A DNA stretch of 26,796 bases, taken from contig BRYA01000812.1 of NCBI GenBank assembly GCA_030267965.1, forward strand, positions 553-27,348. Reading direction: 5' to 3'. The notes beneath the pieces were generated by a model, which was not told the origin of the DNA, did no database searches, and was given only the letters and a program-made list of their open reading frames with translations. The position numbers and the translations under genes are program-made. This stretch comes from Triparma columacea (lineage: Eukaryota > Sar > Bolidophyceae > Parmales > Triparmaceae). Positions 8,569-18,836 of this stretch are shown here, piece by piece (the stretch's first letter is position 1; each line of letters begins with the position of its first letter).

Positions 8569-10548
8569 ATGCCTGTTGACCGCTCTGAATTGAACGTTGA
8601 AAGTTACTGCTCTACGAGGGTACGTGTATTATAGATATTGAGTCAGAAAATTAGTCGTAAGCCTCTTGAAATCTCCCATAACCCTCCATTCCACCTCCCC
8701 CCGTCTCAGTCAAGCGCAAGACACTTTACTTTTGAGTATGCCATCACTTCTGGGTACGCTCCAGACGGAGGCATTTACGTTCCTGCTGGTCCACTGCCCC
8801 TCTTCACAGTCTCGCGCCTGAAGGAGATGATGAAGATGGATTTTGACCAGCTCGCTTTCGCCATCTTACGACGCTTTCTCCCTCTAAAGGAGATCGACGA
8901 CTCACAGCTCAAATCCGTTATTGATCGGGCGTATTCTAAGTTTACGACCGAGAACCGCGTCGAGGTTGTTGCTCCGTCCTCTTCACCTGTCTCCATCGCT
9001 GAACTGTTCCATGGACCCACCTACTGTTTCAAAGACCTTGGGCTCTCCATGCTTTGTAACCTTATTTCCCACTTCACCCCTCCTGGGGTGGAGAAGAAAC
9101 GCACTCTCGTTGTCAGTACTACGGGGGACACAGGACCTGCAGCTCTTGCGTCTGTCGACAGAGCAGCAAACCCAAACCTCAACATCCTCGCCTTTTTCCC
9201 ATCTGGGGGTCAAATTTCTGCATTCCAAAGGCTCCAGATGACCTCCCTCTCGGGTTCCCCAAACATCGAGGTGGTTGAATTTTGTGGAGGGGGTGACGAT
9301 ATGGACAAGCCGATCAAGGTCATGCAGAAAGATGAAGACTGGATGAAGGAGGCTGGCCTTTGCGGTGTCAATAGGTAAGATGTGGCGCGCCGTTGTCCCA
9401 AAGAATAACCCGCGCTATCCCCGGATCACCGGACGCCTTTGGGACATGGGCGCGCCACATAAGAACGGGAAGAAGTTGAAAAAGCAAACCCGAAGACAAC
9501 TGTTGGTGTGCCGTTAGCTTCTCTGCCTCACCATCGCACCCTCTCCTTGATCCGCTTCTCTCGTTGCAGCTACAACATTGGGCGACCTCTCGCTCAGATG
9601 ACTCACTACTTTTGGTCTGTGTTCCGTACCCTCGAGAGCCGCTACGGCAAGGATTGCCTGGACCCGAGCAAGACGATCGAGGAAAATGGCAAGTTCGTCA
9701 ACGTCGTGATCCCGACTGGTGCCATGGGAAACATTGTTGCGTGCTATATGAGCAAGCACTGTGGACTCCCCGTGGGACGCATAACTGCGGGGGTCAACGC
9801 GAATGATATAACCCACCGGGCCTTTCAGAGCGGTGACTTCAGCAAGAGCGCAAAAATGGAGAAGACTCTTTCTGATGCGATCAACATTCAAATACCTTAC
9901 AACATGGAGCGGTTGCTCTTCTACGCCACCGGTGGAGACCATGACAAGATCAAGGGCTGGTACGATGAAATGGACCAAAGCGACTCCCTTCAGCTGGATC
10001 CTGACTTCGTTGCGACCCTCCAAACCGAGTTCTCCTCCCACCGTGTTGAGGACAATGAAATGTGTGCGATGATTCGCTCCTTCAAGGCAAACCACGACTA
10101 TTTAGTGGACCCTCACACCGCAGTTGCCCTGGTAGCAGCCGAAAGGCAGGGTTATTTTGACCCCGTTAGTAACTCACTCCCAACTGTCGTCATGTCAACT
10201 GCGAGTCCCTGCAAATTTCAACATTCTATCACAGTAGCAGCAGGCGAGGGGGAATGGGAGGCTTATTACGCAAGCAAGGTGAGCACAGCGAGGAGAAAAA
10301 GGAGGGTTGAGACTTTGTGGGGTCAATCCTTGTCACCACAAGCTGGCTAACTCCTCGGGCGGTACTCCGATCTTCTCCGACGCTGTGCACAGTTCCCACC
10401 GGCAGGCAAGCAGCTCCTTGAGAGGGCCAAGGCCGGAGGAATCGCAGAGCCTGTTGTGTGGGAGGCTTCGAAGGAGGGCTTTGATCGAACTCAAATCGAG
10501 TGGGAGCAAAGTGCAAGGAGGCTCATCAAAGAGAAATTCCTCCTCTAA
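8569..10548 (+). CDS. Threonine synthase, PLP-dependent, 526 aa
   Basis: The enzyme converts O-phosphohomoserine to threonine, the last step of threonine synthesis. Exons 8569-8619, 8710-9374, 9570-10278 and 10393-10548 close in phase (1581 nt). Exon 1 encodes only 17 residues and supplies the Y-C-S-T-R start typical of the family. Exon 2 continues with FEYAITSGYAPDGGIYVP. The PLP lysine is K125 in HGPTYCFKDLGL; STTGDTGPAALAS is the phosphate-binding loop, and VNSYNIGRPLAQMTHYF spans the exon 2/3 junction. The layout and length match the fungal/bacterial-type (Thr4-like) class rather than the shorter plant chloroplast type. No clear targeting peptide is seen. Intron 2 (195 nt) carries an inverted-repeat element just inside its donor. 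The gene ends 54 bp before the stop of the convergent gamma-tubulin-complex-like gene. Confidence 0.93.
9381..9459. mobile_element. Candidate MITE in threonine synthase intron 2
   Basis: A 79-bp element begins TGTGGCGCGCC (9381-9391) and ends with its exact reverse complement (9449-9459). The repeat continues inward: TCCCAAAG at 9396-9403 pairs with CTTTGGGA at 9437-9444, giving 21 of 23 pairs. TAAGA occurs directly on both sides (9376-9380 and 9460-9464), as expected of a 5-bp target-site duplication. The left copy is part of the splice donor GTAAGA. Removing the element and one TAAGA would leave a 111-nt intron, normal for this window. It has no coding capacity; its superfamily is not assignable. 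Confidence 0.75.
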
Positions 10549-10602
10549 AAAAAATAAGCAAACCCTTTTTAGAACAACAAATACACTTGACTTGATCTTG
10601 GC

Positions 10603-13600
10603 TTACCAAAAACATGCCAAACCACCACCAACCTCCTCTCGAAGTAAACACTCTTCGGCTTCCCCCATGGCCCTACTCCTGGCCCTATTGAACCGACATA
10701 TTTTATCCTCGACATATTCCCATGCGCTATCCTTCATGCTATCAACATCCTCGGTCGAGGATATGTTTGAAACGATGAAGGAGGAGGTGGACGACGCCAG
10801 CGTAAGGACCTGCGAGAGGACCAGGGCGAGCTTCCCCTGATTGAGAGTTTCCGTCTTCACGAAGAGGCCCGTCATGATCCTGTCGAGAAACTCATGGTAG
10901 ATTTCATTGAAGACGTCAAGGGAATCAACCCCCCTCACGTCAAATTTCCTACGAAATTGTCTCCTCTGTGTCTCGACGGTGAGACCCGCAAAAGTTGACC
11001 ACCCATTCACAAATCTCATGGCATTATACTTGAAGTTTGAGAGTAAGCGCAGCCGTCTCGCTGAGCCTTTCAGCGTAGAGAGGGAAGAATGAAGGACCCT
11101 GCGATGAGCCAAGCAAAAGGCGAAAAAGAGTTGAGATAAGGTTTCCTTTCACGGCGTCGTCGGCTCCTCGCTCGATCTCACCTGAGCTTTGTGCTGGCCT
11201 TCTTGATCTCCTTCATGACCAACCTGATCTCGTTCAGAGGCGAAAGGAAGGATGACATGAAGGGGGGAAGGGTCGGAGGTTTGGGGTTCACTTCATCGGA
11301 ATAGGCGTTCTGCAAATAATGAGCGTCAAGAGCATCGACAACGGATGGTAGATCGGTCGAGAACCAAAGATCTACAAACTCAACTTTTGCAGATTGCTCT
11401 CGTAAAAACGTGACGACGGAGTGTAGCATCATGGAGTACTCCTTATAATCGAGGGACGGAGCGACGGTGCGACCTTCTTTAGGCAGGGTGGGATCAAAGA
11501 GCTGGGTGCCAGGGACGTTGAAGAGGTCGAGAGTCGGAGTTTGTGGAGCAGCATCGTCAAGGGGGTTGTATTTACCAGCCAGCGGAGACGGTTGTTCCGA
11601 TACAGGCAGAGAAGACTTCGACGGCGGAGACAACGATGACGACAAAGTGTTGTCATCCCAAACCATTGCGCTCTTTACGCCCCCTCCATCGGAAAGCGAA
11701 CCATAGCCGGTCTTCACTCCTTTACCTGGCTGTAAGGAGCGAAGCGAGTCGCGGAAAGAGTTGCATTGATGGGTTTAGATTGCCGAATGTCATCCGATGC
11801 TCATTATATCGTCTCACATACTCACCTGCTCGACATCTTCGCTCGAAACCTCACCCCCGGGAGCCTGCGTTATGCGGACACAACTCGTGCTTGGGCCAGA
11901 CTCCGTAATCTCCCCCCCCGGTGACTGTAAAACTCTCACGGAAGAAATCGCGGGAGAAGACACGGACTCGTCGCCACCTGGGCTCTGCAGGATCTTCACC
12001 CCACGGTCAACGACCTCATTAGACGTGCGAGGACCCCCGGGGGTCTGTAGGACCCTCACGTGAGATTTGAAGTCCGGCTGCTGGCTTTCGTCCCCGCCTG
12101 GAAGCTGGGATACTCTGACGGCTGGTCTCAGCGTGGGGGAGGAAGGCTCGACAGGGGGGCGGGAAACGATCTTGACGCTCGTTCGATTGTCCATTTCGTA
12201 ACTGGCGTCGTCGCTGAGGTCTATTTGCGAAGTTGTCACGGAGGATCGAGTCATTCTGATGCTGCTAATTGGAGCTTCTTCGTATCCACGCTTTTCATCA
12301 AAGGTGCGAATATTCGAGGGAGCATGAAGGGCTTCTGCCAAGGGGAGGGGAGAAGCAAAGGGCATTAGACTATTCGTGATGCGTTGGTAATTTCACTTTA
12401 AAAAAAACTCACCTTGCGTGGTGCCCCCGCCTGGATCCTTCAGGACCCTGGTCGACGTTACAGAGGGGGGCAGGTCGCCGCCATTGCCGTAGCTCCCGTC
12501 GGCAATTTGACTTTGCCCCCCCCCGGGCTCCTTCAAAATGGTTGTGGAAGGGCGGAAAAGTGGGGGGCGAGACATGGTGTCGAAAAGTTCGGAACCACCC
12601 TCCTCGGGAGAAGCGGGAGCCCGCAGTCGCGGAGGTCCGCGAGTCGGAGTAGTATTCTTCGCGACCAACTCAGCCTGCGTCTTTGCTCTAGCAAGTTTTT
12701 CCTGCGGGGGGGAAAGCGAAGTGACAATTTCAGGAGTTAAGCTATAAGAGGAGTGCAGCGACGATGAATTTCTTCGAATTCCCAACGACCAAGACACAAC
12801 AAATGCAGCGGCTTATTGCACGCTACGCCACTTCACTCCTCGTATCATCTCACCTCACTTTCCTTCATGAGAAGCTCGTACTTCTCTAAAATTTTAGCGC
12901 GCGCGGAGCTCATCTCCTCCTTGCTCTGCTCCCACCTCGCAAGTTCCTTCCTCCTCGCTTCCCCCTTCTTTCTAAGGTACTCTAACCTCGCGCCCTCCAG
13001 CTTGATGGTGCGCTCCAGTTCGTACTTGGTGATGCGCTCCTCCACACTGTTCCTTACCGCCGACTGGTAGCGCGCCGGCATGACTTCCCCCGATGCCGCC
13101 ATGACCAGCACATCGTCGAAGACTACCAGCTTCGAGAGGGAGGAGTTGGCCTGGAAGAGGGTGGACTTGAGCATTCTCTTGAAGGATAGGAGGACGGAAG
13201 ACTTTAGGGACAGGTCAAGGGAAGCAAAGGACGGGGAGGAGGGGCACACCATACGGAGGGCCGCCCACTCCTTTTCCATTTCGGGGATGCTCTTCGGTAG
13301 TTGCCGTGAGGGCTTGGGTTGGGGGGGGGGGAGTTCGATGTCAAACTTTAGGGTGTAGGGGGGAGGAGGGGGGGGAGCGGAAGCGGTAGGAGGGGGGATG
13401 GAGGCAGAATCTACCGCCTTGGGAGTGGCTTCTCCCTCAGCGTGCAGGGAGGGAGGGTGAGGAATCATGGTCCCAAGGGGGGCATTGGAGCCAAGGACCT
13501 TGCCATTGAAGAGGAAACCGAAGACGGTGTCGCGGCCGGAGGAGTTGAGGATGGGCTTTGAAGGTGCGTCTTGGATCGATATTAGGGGAGACGAGGGCGT

Positions 13601-14071
13601 GGGGGTGGTTTGGGAGGAGGAGAGGGAGGAGGGAGAGGAGGGAGGGAGGGAGAAGAGGGAGGAGGTGGGTTTGGGGGCAGGAGCAGAAGGAGAGGAGCGA
13701 AGAAAAGAAGGAGAAGAAGGAGATGGATGCTGTCGCGGTCGCCGCCTGGCAACTTCCAGCAGTACGTAGGCACTCTTGTATAGGGTAGGGTCAGTTTCAA
13801 TCTGGGAGTGGAAAAATAAGGGGTATGGGGGATAAGAGTGAGATTGTTTCGATTCGGTGGCGATTAACAGTAGCAAGAGAAGAATAGAACGTACCAAATC
13901 AATAGTATGATCATCTAAACCCAATAAAATGAGTTCATCAACGATTGCATCCACATCAAGAGGGTCACTTTGGGGCTCACTTTGACCTTCAAGGGATAAC
14001 ACTTCCCGCATAGAAGGAGTAACGGAGGTACTATCTGTATCCCCCCCAAGTAAGACCATCAGCGCCTCCAT
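10603..14071 (-). CDS. Gamma-tubulin-complex (GCP5/6-like) protein with internal PGG repeats, 988 aa
   Basis: Exons: complement of 13895-14071, 12854-13801, 12413-12701, 11826-12334, 11182-11729 and 10603-11098; phases close (2967 nt). The N-terminal part has a Pro/Ser-rich low-complexity region, then a helical region, then a charged coiled coil (about residues 300-385: ELERTIKLEGARLEYLRKKG and on). Residues about 400-640 hold seven copies of a [VI]-[RK]-[VI]-L-x-x-P-G-G motif with acidic/Ser flanks. The C-terminus has LSNFKYNAMRFVNGWSTFAG, then a D-x-x-x-V-F-N-E-I-Y-H-E-F-L-D-R-I segment. This resembles the end of the GCP (Spc97/Spc98) C-terminal domain, where 'M.FFV.NL..Y..V' and '..H..FL..I' occur. 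GCP6 proteins have a long repeat-bearing insertion between GRIP1 and GRIP2, which fits. The assignment is from pattern memory and needs a structural or profile check. The first in-frame ATG is 14071. Confidence 0.7.
11838..12560 (-). repeat. Seven PGG peptide repeats in the GCP-like gene
   Basis: The repeats cross the exon 3/4 junction. In protein order they read: STTILKEPGGG, STRVLKDPGGG, AVRVSQLPGGD, HVRVLQTPGGP, GVKILQSPGGD, SVRVLQSPGGE and CVRITQAPGGE. Spacing within the last five is about 20-25 residues. The pattern resembles the '[RK]-V-x-x-P-P-G-G-G-S-S' microtubule-associated motif of SPIRAL1 and Jupiter/HN1 proteins. That comparison is by eye. Confidence 0.8.
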
Positions 14072-14328
14072 ATGGATACGGGAAACAGTGCTCAAATATA
14101 TTTGCCTTTGTGGAGGGAGATTTTTTTTGTTCCTAGACAATGGGGTACGGTACCCGGGCTTCTGGAAACTGACACTCACAAGGACAAAGTTCGATACTCA
14201 AAAGGCCACTCGCCCCCCCTCCCTGGACTACGATACCCACATTTAGCACGTCCTCTATCGCATAATAAATATAGATTCTCATAAGAAAAGCACGTGTATA
14301 GCCAAGAAAAATCATCCAAACGTAATTC

Positions 14329-15016
14329 TTAAAGAGCGCCTCGTCCGATCCCCTCCATCCCTCCCCCCCCCTCGAACCCCGTGTCCCCCCCCGTTTCATC
14401 AATGATCATTGGCGTGGCTTTAGCGGACTTTGCCTTGCTCTTCTTCACCACAGCCTTAGCAGCGGCTTGAGGGTTCCTCTTCCTCTCGAGGTAGATCTTG
14501 TATAGCTCGGTAGCGTCGGCGGGGGGGAGAATTCCGAACTCTATGACGTAGTTCTGGGCCATGGCGGACGAGGGCTTTTGCTTGTAAAGGGACTCTGGAG
14601 GGGGGAGGGGAGGAAGCGGGGGGTTAAGAAAGAGATTAGAAAGAGATGGAGAGCAAATGCGACGACCGTTCTACTAGTACAAACTAAGCACGCACCGTAA
14701 AATACCCTATCGGCATCTCCAGGTGTGGGGGTCTGAAATTTCTGGCCGGGTTTGGTGAGGAGGAGGGGAGCAGGCTGATTTTCAGCCTCTGCCTTCACCT
14801 CAGTCTTCACCACGGGTTTAACGTCTCCTTCGGTCACTGAGACGGAGAAGTCGGGGGATAGGGTTAGGGTTATTTGGGGAAAGATTGGAATGCCGCCTTG
14901 GGACGAGTTCTCTAAAATTGGGGTATGGGATTGAAACGAGATATAGGCGGGAGTTTTACGGCTTCAAAGTAGAAATTAATATACCAGAGTGGATACGAAA
15001 CGACGAGATACGTACT
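14329..15016 (-). CDS. Small conserved protein, 135 aa, with start codon split by intron 1
   Basis: Coding exons: complement of 15016 (the A of ATG), 14696-14836 and 14329-14594. The phases sum to 408 nt. No ATG precedes MTEGDVKP in frame on the genome: the open frame begins directly at an acceptor (CGTCTCAG, then TGACC). A good donor, GTACGT at 15015, follows ...GATA, so splicing creates ATG-ACC. The product has a Lys/Glu/Pro N-terminus, then a compact conserved-looking block GDADRVFYESLYKQKPSSAM followed by AQNYVIEFGILPPADATELY, then an Ala/Lys-rich and Gly-rich tail. I recognise the FYESL-Q-P-S-MA-EFG block as the kind found in short eukaryotic proteins of unknown role but cannot name the family. 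The 5' exon lies within about 50 bp of the plus-strand aminopeptidase ATG, so the two share a bidirectional promoter. Intron 1 contains a telomere-like TAACCCTAACCCTA on the transcript strand. Confidence 0.65.
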
Positions 15017-15068
15017 ATCTGTGCTTAAATCGGAAATCAGATTTGAGATCCAATACAACAGGATTGAA

Positions 15069-17608
15069 ATGGCTGACTTTAGCGACCCTCTCGCCGCTCT
15101 TTCATCTTTGTCATGCCCCTGCTGTTACAGAAAGGTACGGCTTTACACATTCATTTGTGTATCTTTACATTTTATAGATTTCCTCTCTCCTTCCCGAACT
15201 CCTCCCTCCGCCTTTTGTGTTTGCCTTCTGTGTTTGACCCCTTCTCCCTCTAACCCCCTCTTTCCCCTACCACCTAACCTCCACAACAGGGCGTTGCGTT
15301 CTGCGACGACCCTGACATGAGCAAGGTATCCCCAAAGCACAAGATCCAGCTCCTAAGAGTCCTCCTTGCTGAGGACGACGTTGATGCCTTCATTTGCCTC
15401 TCGGAGGATGCTCATAACTCAGAGTACGTTAGTATCTGCGACGAGAGAAGATCCTACCTCACGGGTTTCTCCGGATCCGCCGGCGTGGCTTTGGTCACCA
15501 GGAACGAGGCGATGCTCTTCACCGACAGCCGATATTACCTACAGGCTGGTAACCAGCTCAGTGATGACTGGACGTTGATGAAGATGGAACCCAAGGACCC
15601 TACTATCGAGGAGGTTATATTTGAAAAGTTGAAGGGGAAGAGGGTTGGGATCGACCCCTTCCAGTTCTCCTTTAGTAAGTTTAAGGCGTGGACTGAGAAG
15701 TGGGTCAAGAAATCGGAAATGTTGAAGAGGAAGGTGAGACAGCGGAGGAGCGCAGCGACGACACCGCTTGCTATGTAACACTACGCTTCATGACGACGAT
15801 TCTACCAAGTAAACTTAAACCTTTTCGCTCTTCGATTCGCCCATCGCTTACAGGACCCTTGTCCCTCCAACGATCCCCCCACCTTCGTTCCCCTGGAGCG
15901 CAACCTCGTGGACGACATGTGGCCCAACCGCCCCCCCATACCTCAGAACAAGGTCAAACTCCACCCTGTCTCCCTATCTGGTGAATCCGTGACAAGCAAA
16001 CTCGAGAGAGTTCGGAAGGCTGTTACCGATGAAGCCAAGGCCGACGCAATAGTCATGTCTGCGTTAGACCAGATCGGGTGGCTCTTCAACCTCCGTGGCT
16101 CAGACATAATGTGCAACCCTGTGTTCTTCAGCTACGCTCTCATATCGGAATCCGCAGCCCACCTCTTTCTGGGCAGGAGGGACGGAAACGTTGACGCAGT
16201 CCTGGACGGGGAGACGAAAGAAGAGCTCGTCAACAGCGGCGTAACCCTGCACTCATACACGGACTTCAACGTCGCTTTTCTACCGACGCTAATTAAGGAG
16301 GGTAGCTACGTGCTGGTGGAGAAGGTGAGATGGGAGGCAAGGAGCGCTACGACTTCAAAATTCAAATCAACTTACACGCAACCCTTCCCTTGGCTCGCCA
16401 CAGGGTTCATGCTCCGTGGCTATCGCATCAGCGGTCCAGAAGGCTGGAGGCTCCATCACAGAGACCGAGTGGTGCTCCCCGGTGGAAGTATTCAAGGCGA
16501 AGAAGAACGAGGCAGAGATCAACGGGATCAGGGACGCGGCGAGGAGGGACAGCGTCGCGATAGTCAGGTGGGAACGACGCAAAAATAGTAGAAACCAATC
16601 CAAGACGATCCAAACAACTCACCCAACCCAACCCTCCCTCCCTCCTCCTCCCAATCCAGATTCCTGGCATGGCTGCACGAGGAGGTGGGGAAGGGCACTA
16701 TTTACAAGGAAGCCGAGCTCGCCGATATCCTTGCGACCTACAGGCAGCAGATCGACGGCTACGTCGGAGACTCCTTCGAGACCATCAGCAGTGTGGGGAA
16801 GAACTCCAGCGTTATCCACTACAAGGCGGAGGCTGGTTCGGAGGAAGAGGTGAGAATTGACGAAATGAATTTATTGTCCCAGATACTTCTAACCGCTTAC
16901 GCGCCCCTTCCCGTTTCACAGCTCGAGCTCCACTCAAACGACGTCTACCTCCTCGACAGCGGGGGCCAGTACATCGACGGTACAACTGACGTCACCAGGA
17001 CTGATTGCTTCGGTTCGCCGACTGCAGATCAGAAGTTCGGTTACACAGCTTGCCTCAAGGGCCATATCGGTCTTGGTTCAGCCGTTTTCCCCGAGGGTAC
17101 ATGTGGGTTAGTCCTCGACGCCTACGCTCGTGGCCCCCTTTGGAAGGAAGGCCTCGACTACGGGCACGGTACAGGTCACGGAATCGGGGCGTACATGAAC
17201 GTCCACGAGGGACCTTTCGGGATTAGCGGGGCTAGCAGGCCCGGGAACTTGATCAGGAAGAGCCCCTTCGCGCAGAGCATGCTGCTCCAGCCAATCGACA
17301 GGGGGTACTACATGAGCAACGAGCCGGGATATTATGTGGACAACGAGTACGGGTTCCGGATAGAGAGCGACTGCGTCACGAAGGTCAGTCCGAAGGGGGA
17401 GAAGGAGGGGAAAAAGGTCTTCCTTGAGTTTGAGACGGTTACCAAGGTCCCAATGAGCAGGAACTTGACCGAGGTCGACATGCTGTCTGAGGAGGAGAAA
17501 AAATGGCTCAACGAGTACCATCAAGTGTGCGAAGAGGAGGTTGGGAACTTGTTGGGGGACGACGAGAGAGCAAGAAAGTGGCTCAAGGCGCAGTGCCAAC
17601 CGTACTAA
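15069..17608 (+). CDS. Xaa-Pro aminopeptidase P (M24B), 673 aa
   Basis: Six exons: 15069-15134, 15290-15733, 15854-16324, 16404-16567, 16660-16849 and 16922-17608; introns 72-155 nt, phases close (2022 nt). The enzyme removes an N-terminal residue preceding proline. Residues about 30-180 form a creatinase-like N-domain (RRSYLTGFSGSAGVALVT, LFTDSRYYLQA), followed by a second N-domain and the C-terminal pita-bread catalytic domain. The di-metal ligands are all visible: D457 in LLDSGGQY, D468 in GTTDVTRT, H531 in GHGTGHGIG, E579 in SNEPGYY and E593 in FRIESD. The three-domain layout and length match cytosolic APP1 rather than the short bacterial form. The first exon encodes a Cys-containing 22-residue leader (SCPCCYRK) that is not a clear signal peptide. 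It starts about 50 bp from the divergent 135-aa gene. Confidence 0.95.
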
Positions 17609-17729
17609 ATGGAAACATTATTTCACGGAAAAACCTTTTCCTTTTTTCCAATCAAAAACTTATTGGGACAAAGGGGGAAGGGGGTGCTTCTGGAATTTAT
17701 CTTTTTGGATTTACAAATGTAACTGAATT
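17609..17729. other. Short convergent intergenic gap
   Basis: Only 121 bp separate the aminopeptidase stop from the zinc-finger stop, so both 3' ends lie here. It is AT-rich with AAAAC and TTTT runs; no further feature. Confidence 0.6.
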
Positions 17730-18836
17730 TTAGTGCATTGAGGCACGATGCTGATTGAGAGTGCCTTTTCTCTTTGCTTTGTAGTCGCAGTCTTTACAGT
17801 AGTGCCAGGTCACGTTTTCGTTGTGGATGTTTGCGCGATGCAGCTTGAGAGAGCTTTTTAGCTTCGCTTTGTAGTCGCAGTCCTTACAGCGGTACCAGGT
17901 CACGTTTTTGTTGTGGATACATGCGCGATGCCGATTGAGATTACCTTTATCCTTCGCTTTGTAGTCACAGTCCTCACAGTGGTGCCAGGTCACGTTTTCA
18001 TTGTGGATACTCGCACGATGCAGCTTGAGAGAGCCTTTGTGCTTCGCTTTGTAGTCGCAGTCCTCACAGTGGTACCAGATCACGTTTTCATTGTGGATTA
18101 ATGCGCGATGCAGCTTGAGATTACTTTTATGCTTCGCTTTGTAGTCGCAGTCCTCACAGTGGTACCAGGTCACGTTTTTGTTGTGGATGAATGCGCGATG
18201 CCTCTCGAGATTGTTTTTTTGTTTGGTTTTGTAGTCGCAGTCCTCACAGTGGTGCAAGGTCACGTTTTCATTGTGGATGAATGCACGATGCCTGTTGAGG
18301 TTAGCTTTCCAATTTGTCCTGTAGCTGCATCCAGGTTCACAACAAACAAACTTCTTCCCATCCTTCATACTACCCACAGCTTGCTCTTCGACTTTTGCCT
18401 CTTCGTCACTATCCTCATCAATCGAGACTAGATCCTCGTCCTCCTCCTCGTCGCCGTCCTCCTCTTCCTCCTCATCCTCCCCCTCCTCCTCTTCGCTGTC
18501 GTCGCTGTTAGAGTCGATCGAACACAAATCCACTTCATCCTTCACCTCCTCCTTACACACCCCACAAAGCAATGAGCCTTCCGCCTCTTCCTCCCATTCT
18601 TTCTCATCCTCCTCCTCTTCCTCCTCGTCGCTGTACAAGCAAACGAACTCCCCAACTCCACCTCCCCCCCATTCCTCAAAGCTACTCTCACCCCCAACAT
18701 CCTCCACCTTGCAACCAGCCTGATCAACATCACCATAGCCGTTAGGAAGCTCTATTTTCACCCTGCTCCTCTCCTCCTTCGTTGTTATCTCCTCCGTATT
18801 CCCCAAGTTCCTCATTACCGTACCCTGAACCTCCAT
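17730..18836 (-). CDS. C2H2 zinc-finger protein with seven near-identical fingers, 368 aa
   Basis: A single exon from the ATG at 18836 (MEVQGTVMRNLGN) to the TGA-side stop at 17730. A non-ATG upstream extension is open but not needed. The N-terminal half is highly acidic, with long Glu/Asp runs (EEEEEEDEKEWEEE, and SEEEEGEDEEEEED). The C-terminal half has seven C2H2 fingers (C-x2-C-x12-H-x4-H; the first is C-x4-C). They are spaced 30 residues apart by a conserved linker I-H-N-[EK]-N-V-T-W-[YH]-[HY] instead of the usual TGEKP. The consensus finger core is CEDCDYKAK followed by K-[GS]-[SN]-L and H-R-A-x-I-H. An acidic domain plus a finger array suggests a nuclear DNA- or RNA-binding regulator, but no target can be inferred. 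The DNA repeats with a 90-bp period and is the main repeat in this region. Confidence 0.9.
   Translation of the reverse strand: MEVQGTVMRNLGNTEEITTKEERSRVKIELPNGYGDVDQAGCKVEDVGGESSFEEWGGGGVGEFVCLYSDEEEEEEDEKEWEEEAEGSLLCGVCKEEVKDEVDLCSIDSNSDDSEEEEGEDEEEEEDGDEEEDEDLVSIDEDSDEEAKVEEQAVGSMKDGKKFVCCEPGCSYRTNWKANLNRHRAFIHNENVTLHHCEDCDYKTKQKNNLERHRAFIHNKNVTWYHCEDCDYKAKHKSNLKLHRALIHNENVIWYHCEDCDYKAKHKGSLKLHRASIHNENVTWHHCEDCDYKAKDKGNLNRHRACIHNKNVTWYRCKDCDYKAKLKSSLKLHRANIHNENVTWHYCKDCDYKAKRKGTLNQHRASMH
17733..18345 (-). repeat. 90-bp tandem repeat encoding the zinc fingers
   Basis: Seven units of about 90 bp differ by only a few bases each; the marker GTAGTCGCAGTCCTCACAGT (plus strand) or a close variant recurs every 90 bp. 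The similarity at the DNA level suggests recent unit duplication or gene conversion. Confidence 0.9.

Noticed and set aside
8419..8634. 71-residue open frame in the AT-rich island as a gene
   Set aside because: Low-complexity AT-rich translation; its last part is the real first exon of threonine synthase, starting at 8569.
9514..10095. 193-residue open frame antisense to threonine synthase
   Set aside because: It overlaps a strongly conserved exon on the other strand and has no domain; it is a by-product of codon usage in the real gene.
13467..13788. Glu/Gly/Arg-rich plus-strand open frames
   Set aside because: They are antisense to the Pro/Ser-rich low-complexity part of the GCP-like gene.
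14860..14872. Telomere repeat marking a chromosome end
   Set aside because: Only two TTAGGG-like units within an intron; genes continue on both sides.
15734..16403. Shared GGAGCG-containing motif in two aminopeptidase introns as a dispersed repeat
   Set aside because: Similarity is limited to about six bases and is expected by chance.
17733..18345. CRISPR-like array (90-bp regular repeats)
   Set aside because: The repeats are coding C2H2 fingers in a eukaryotic gene, with no separate spacers.
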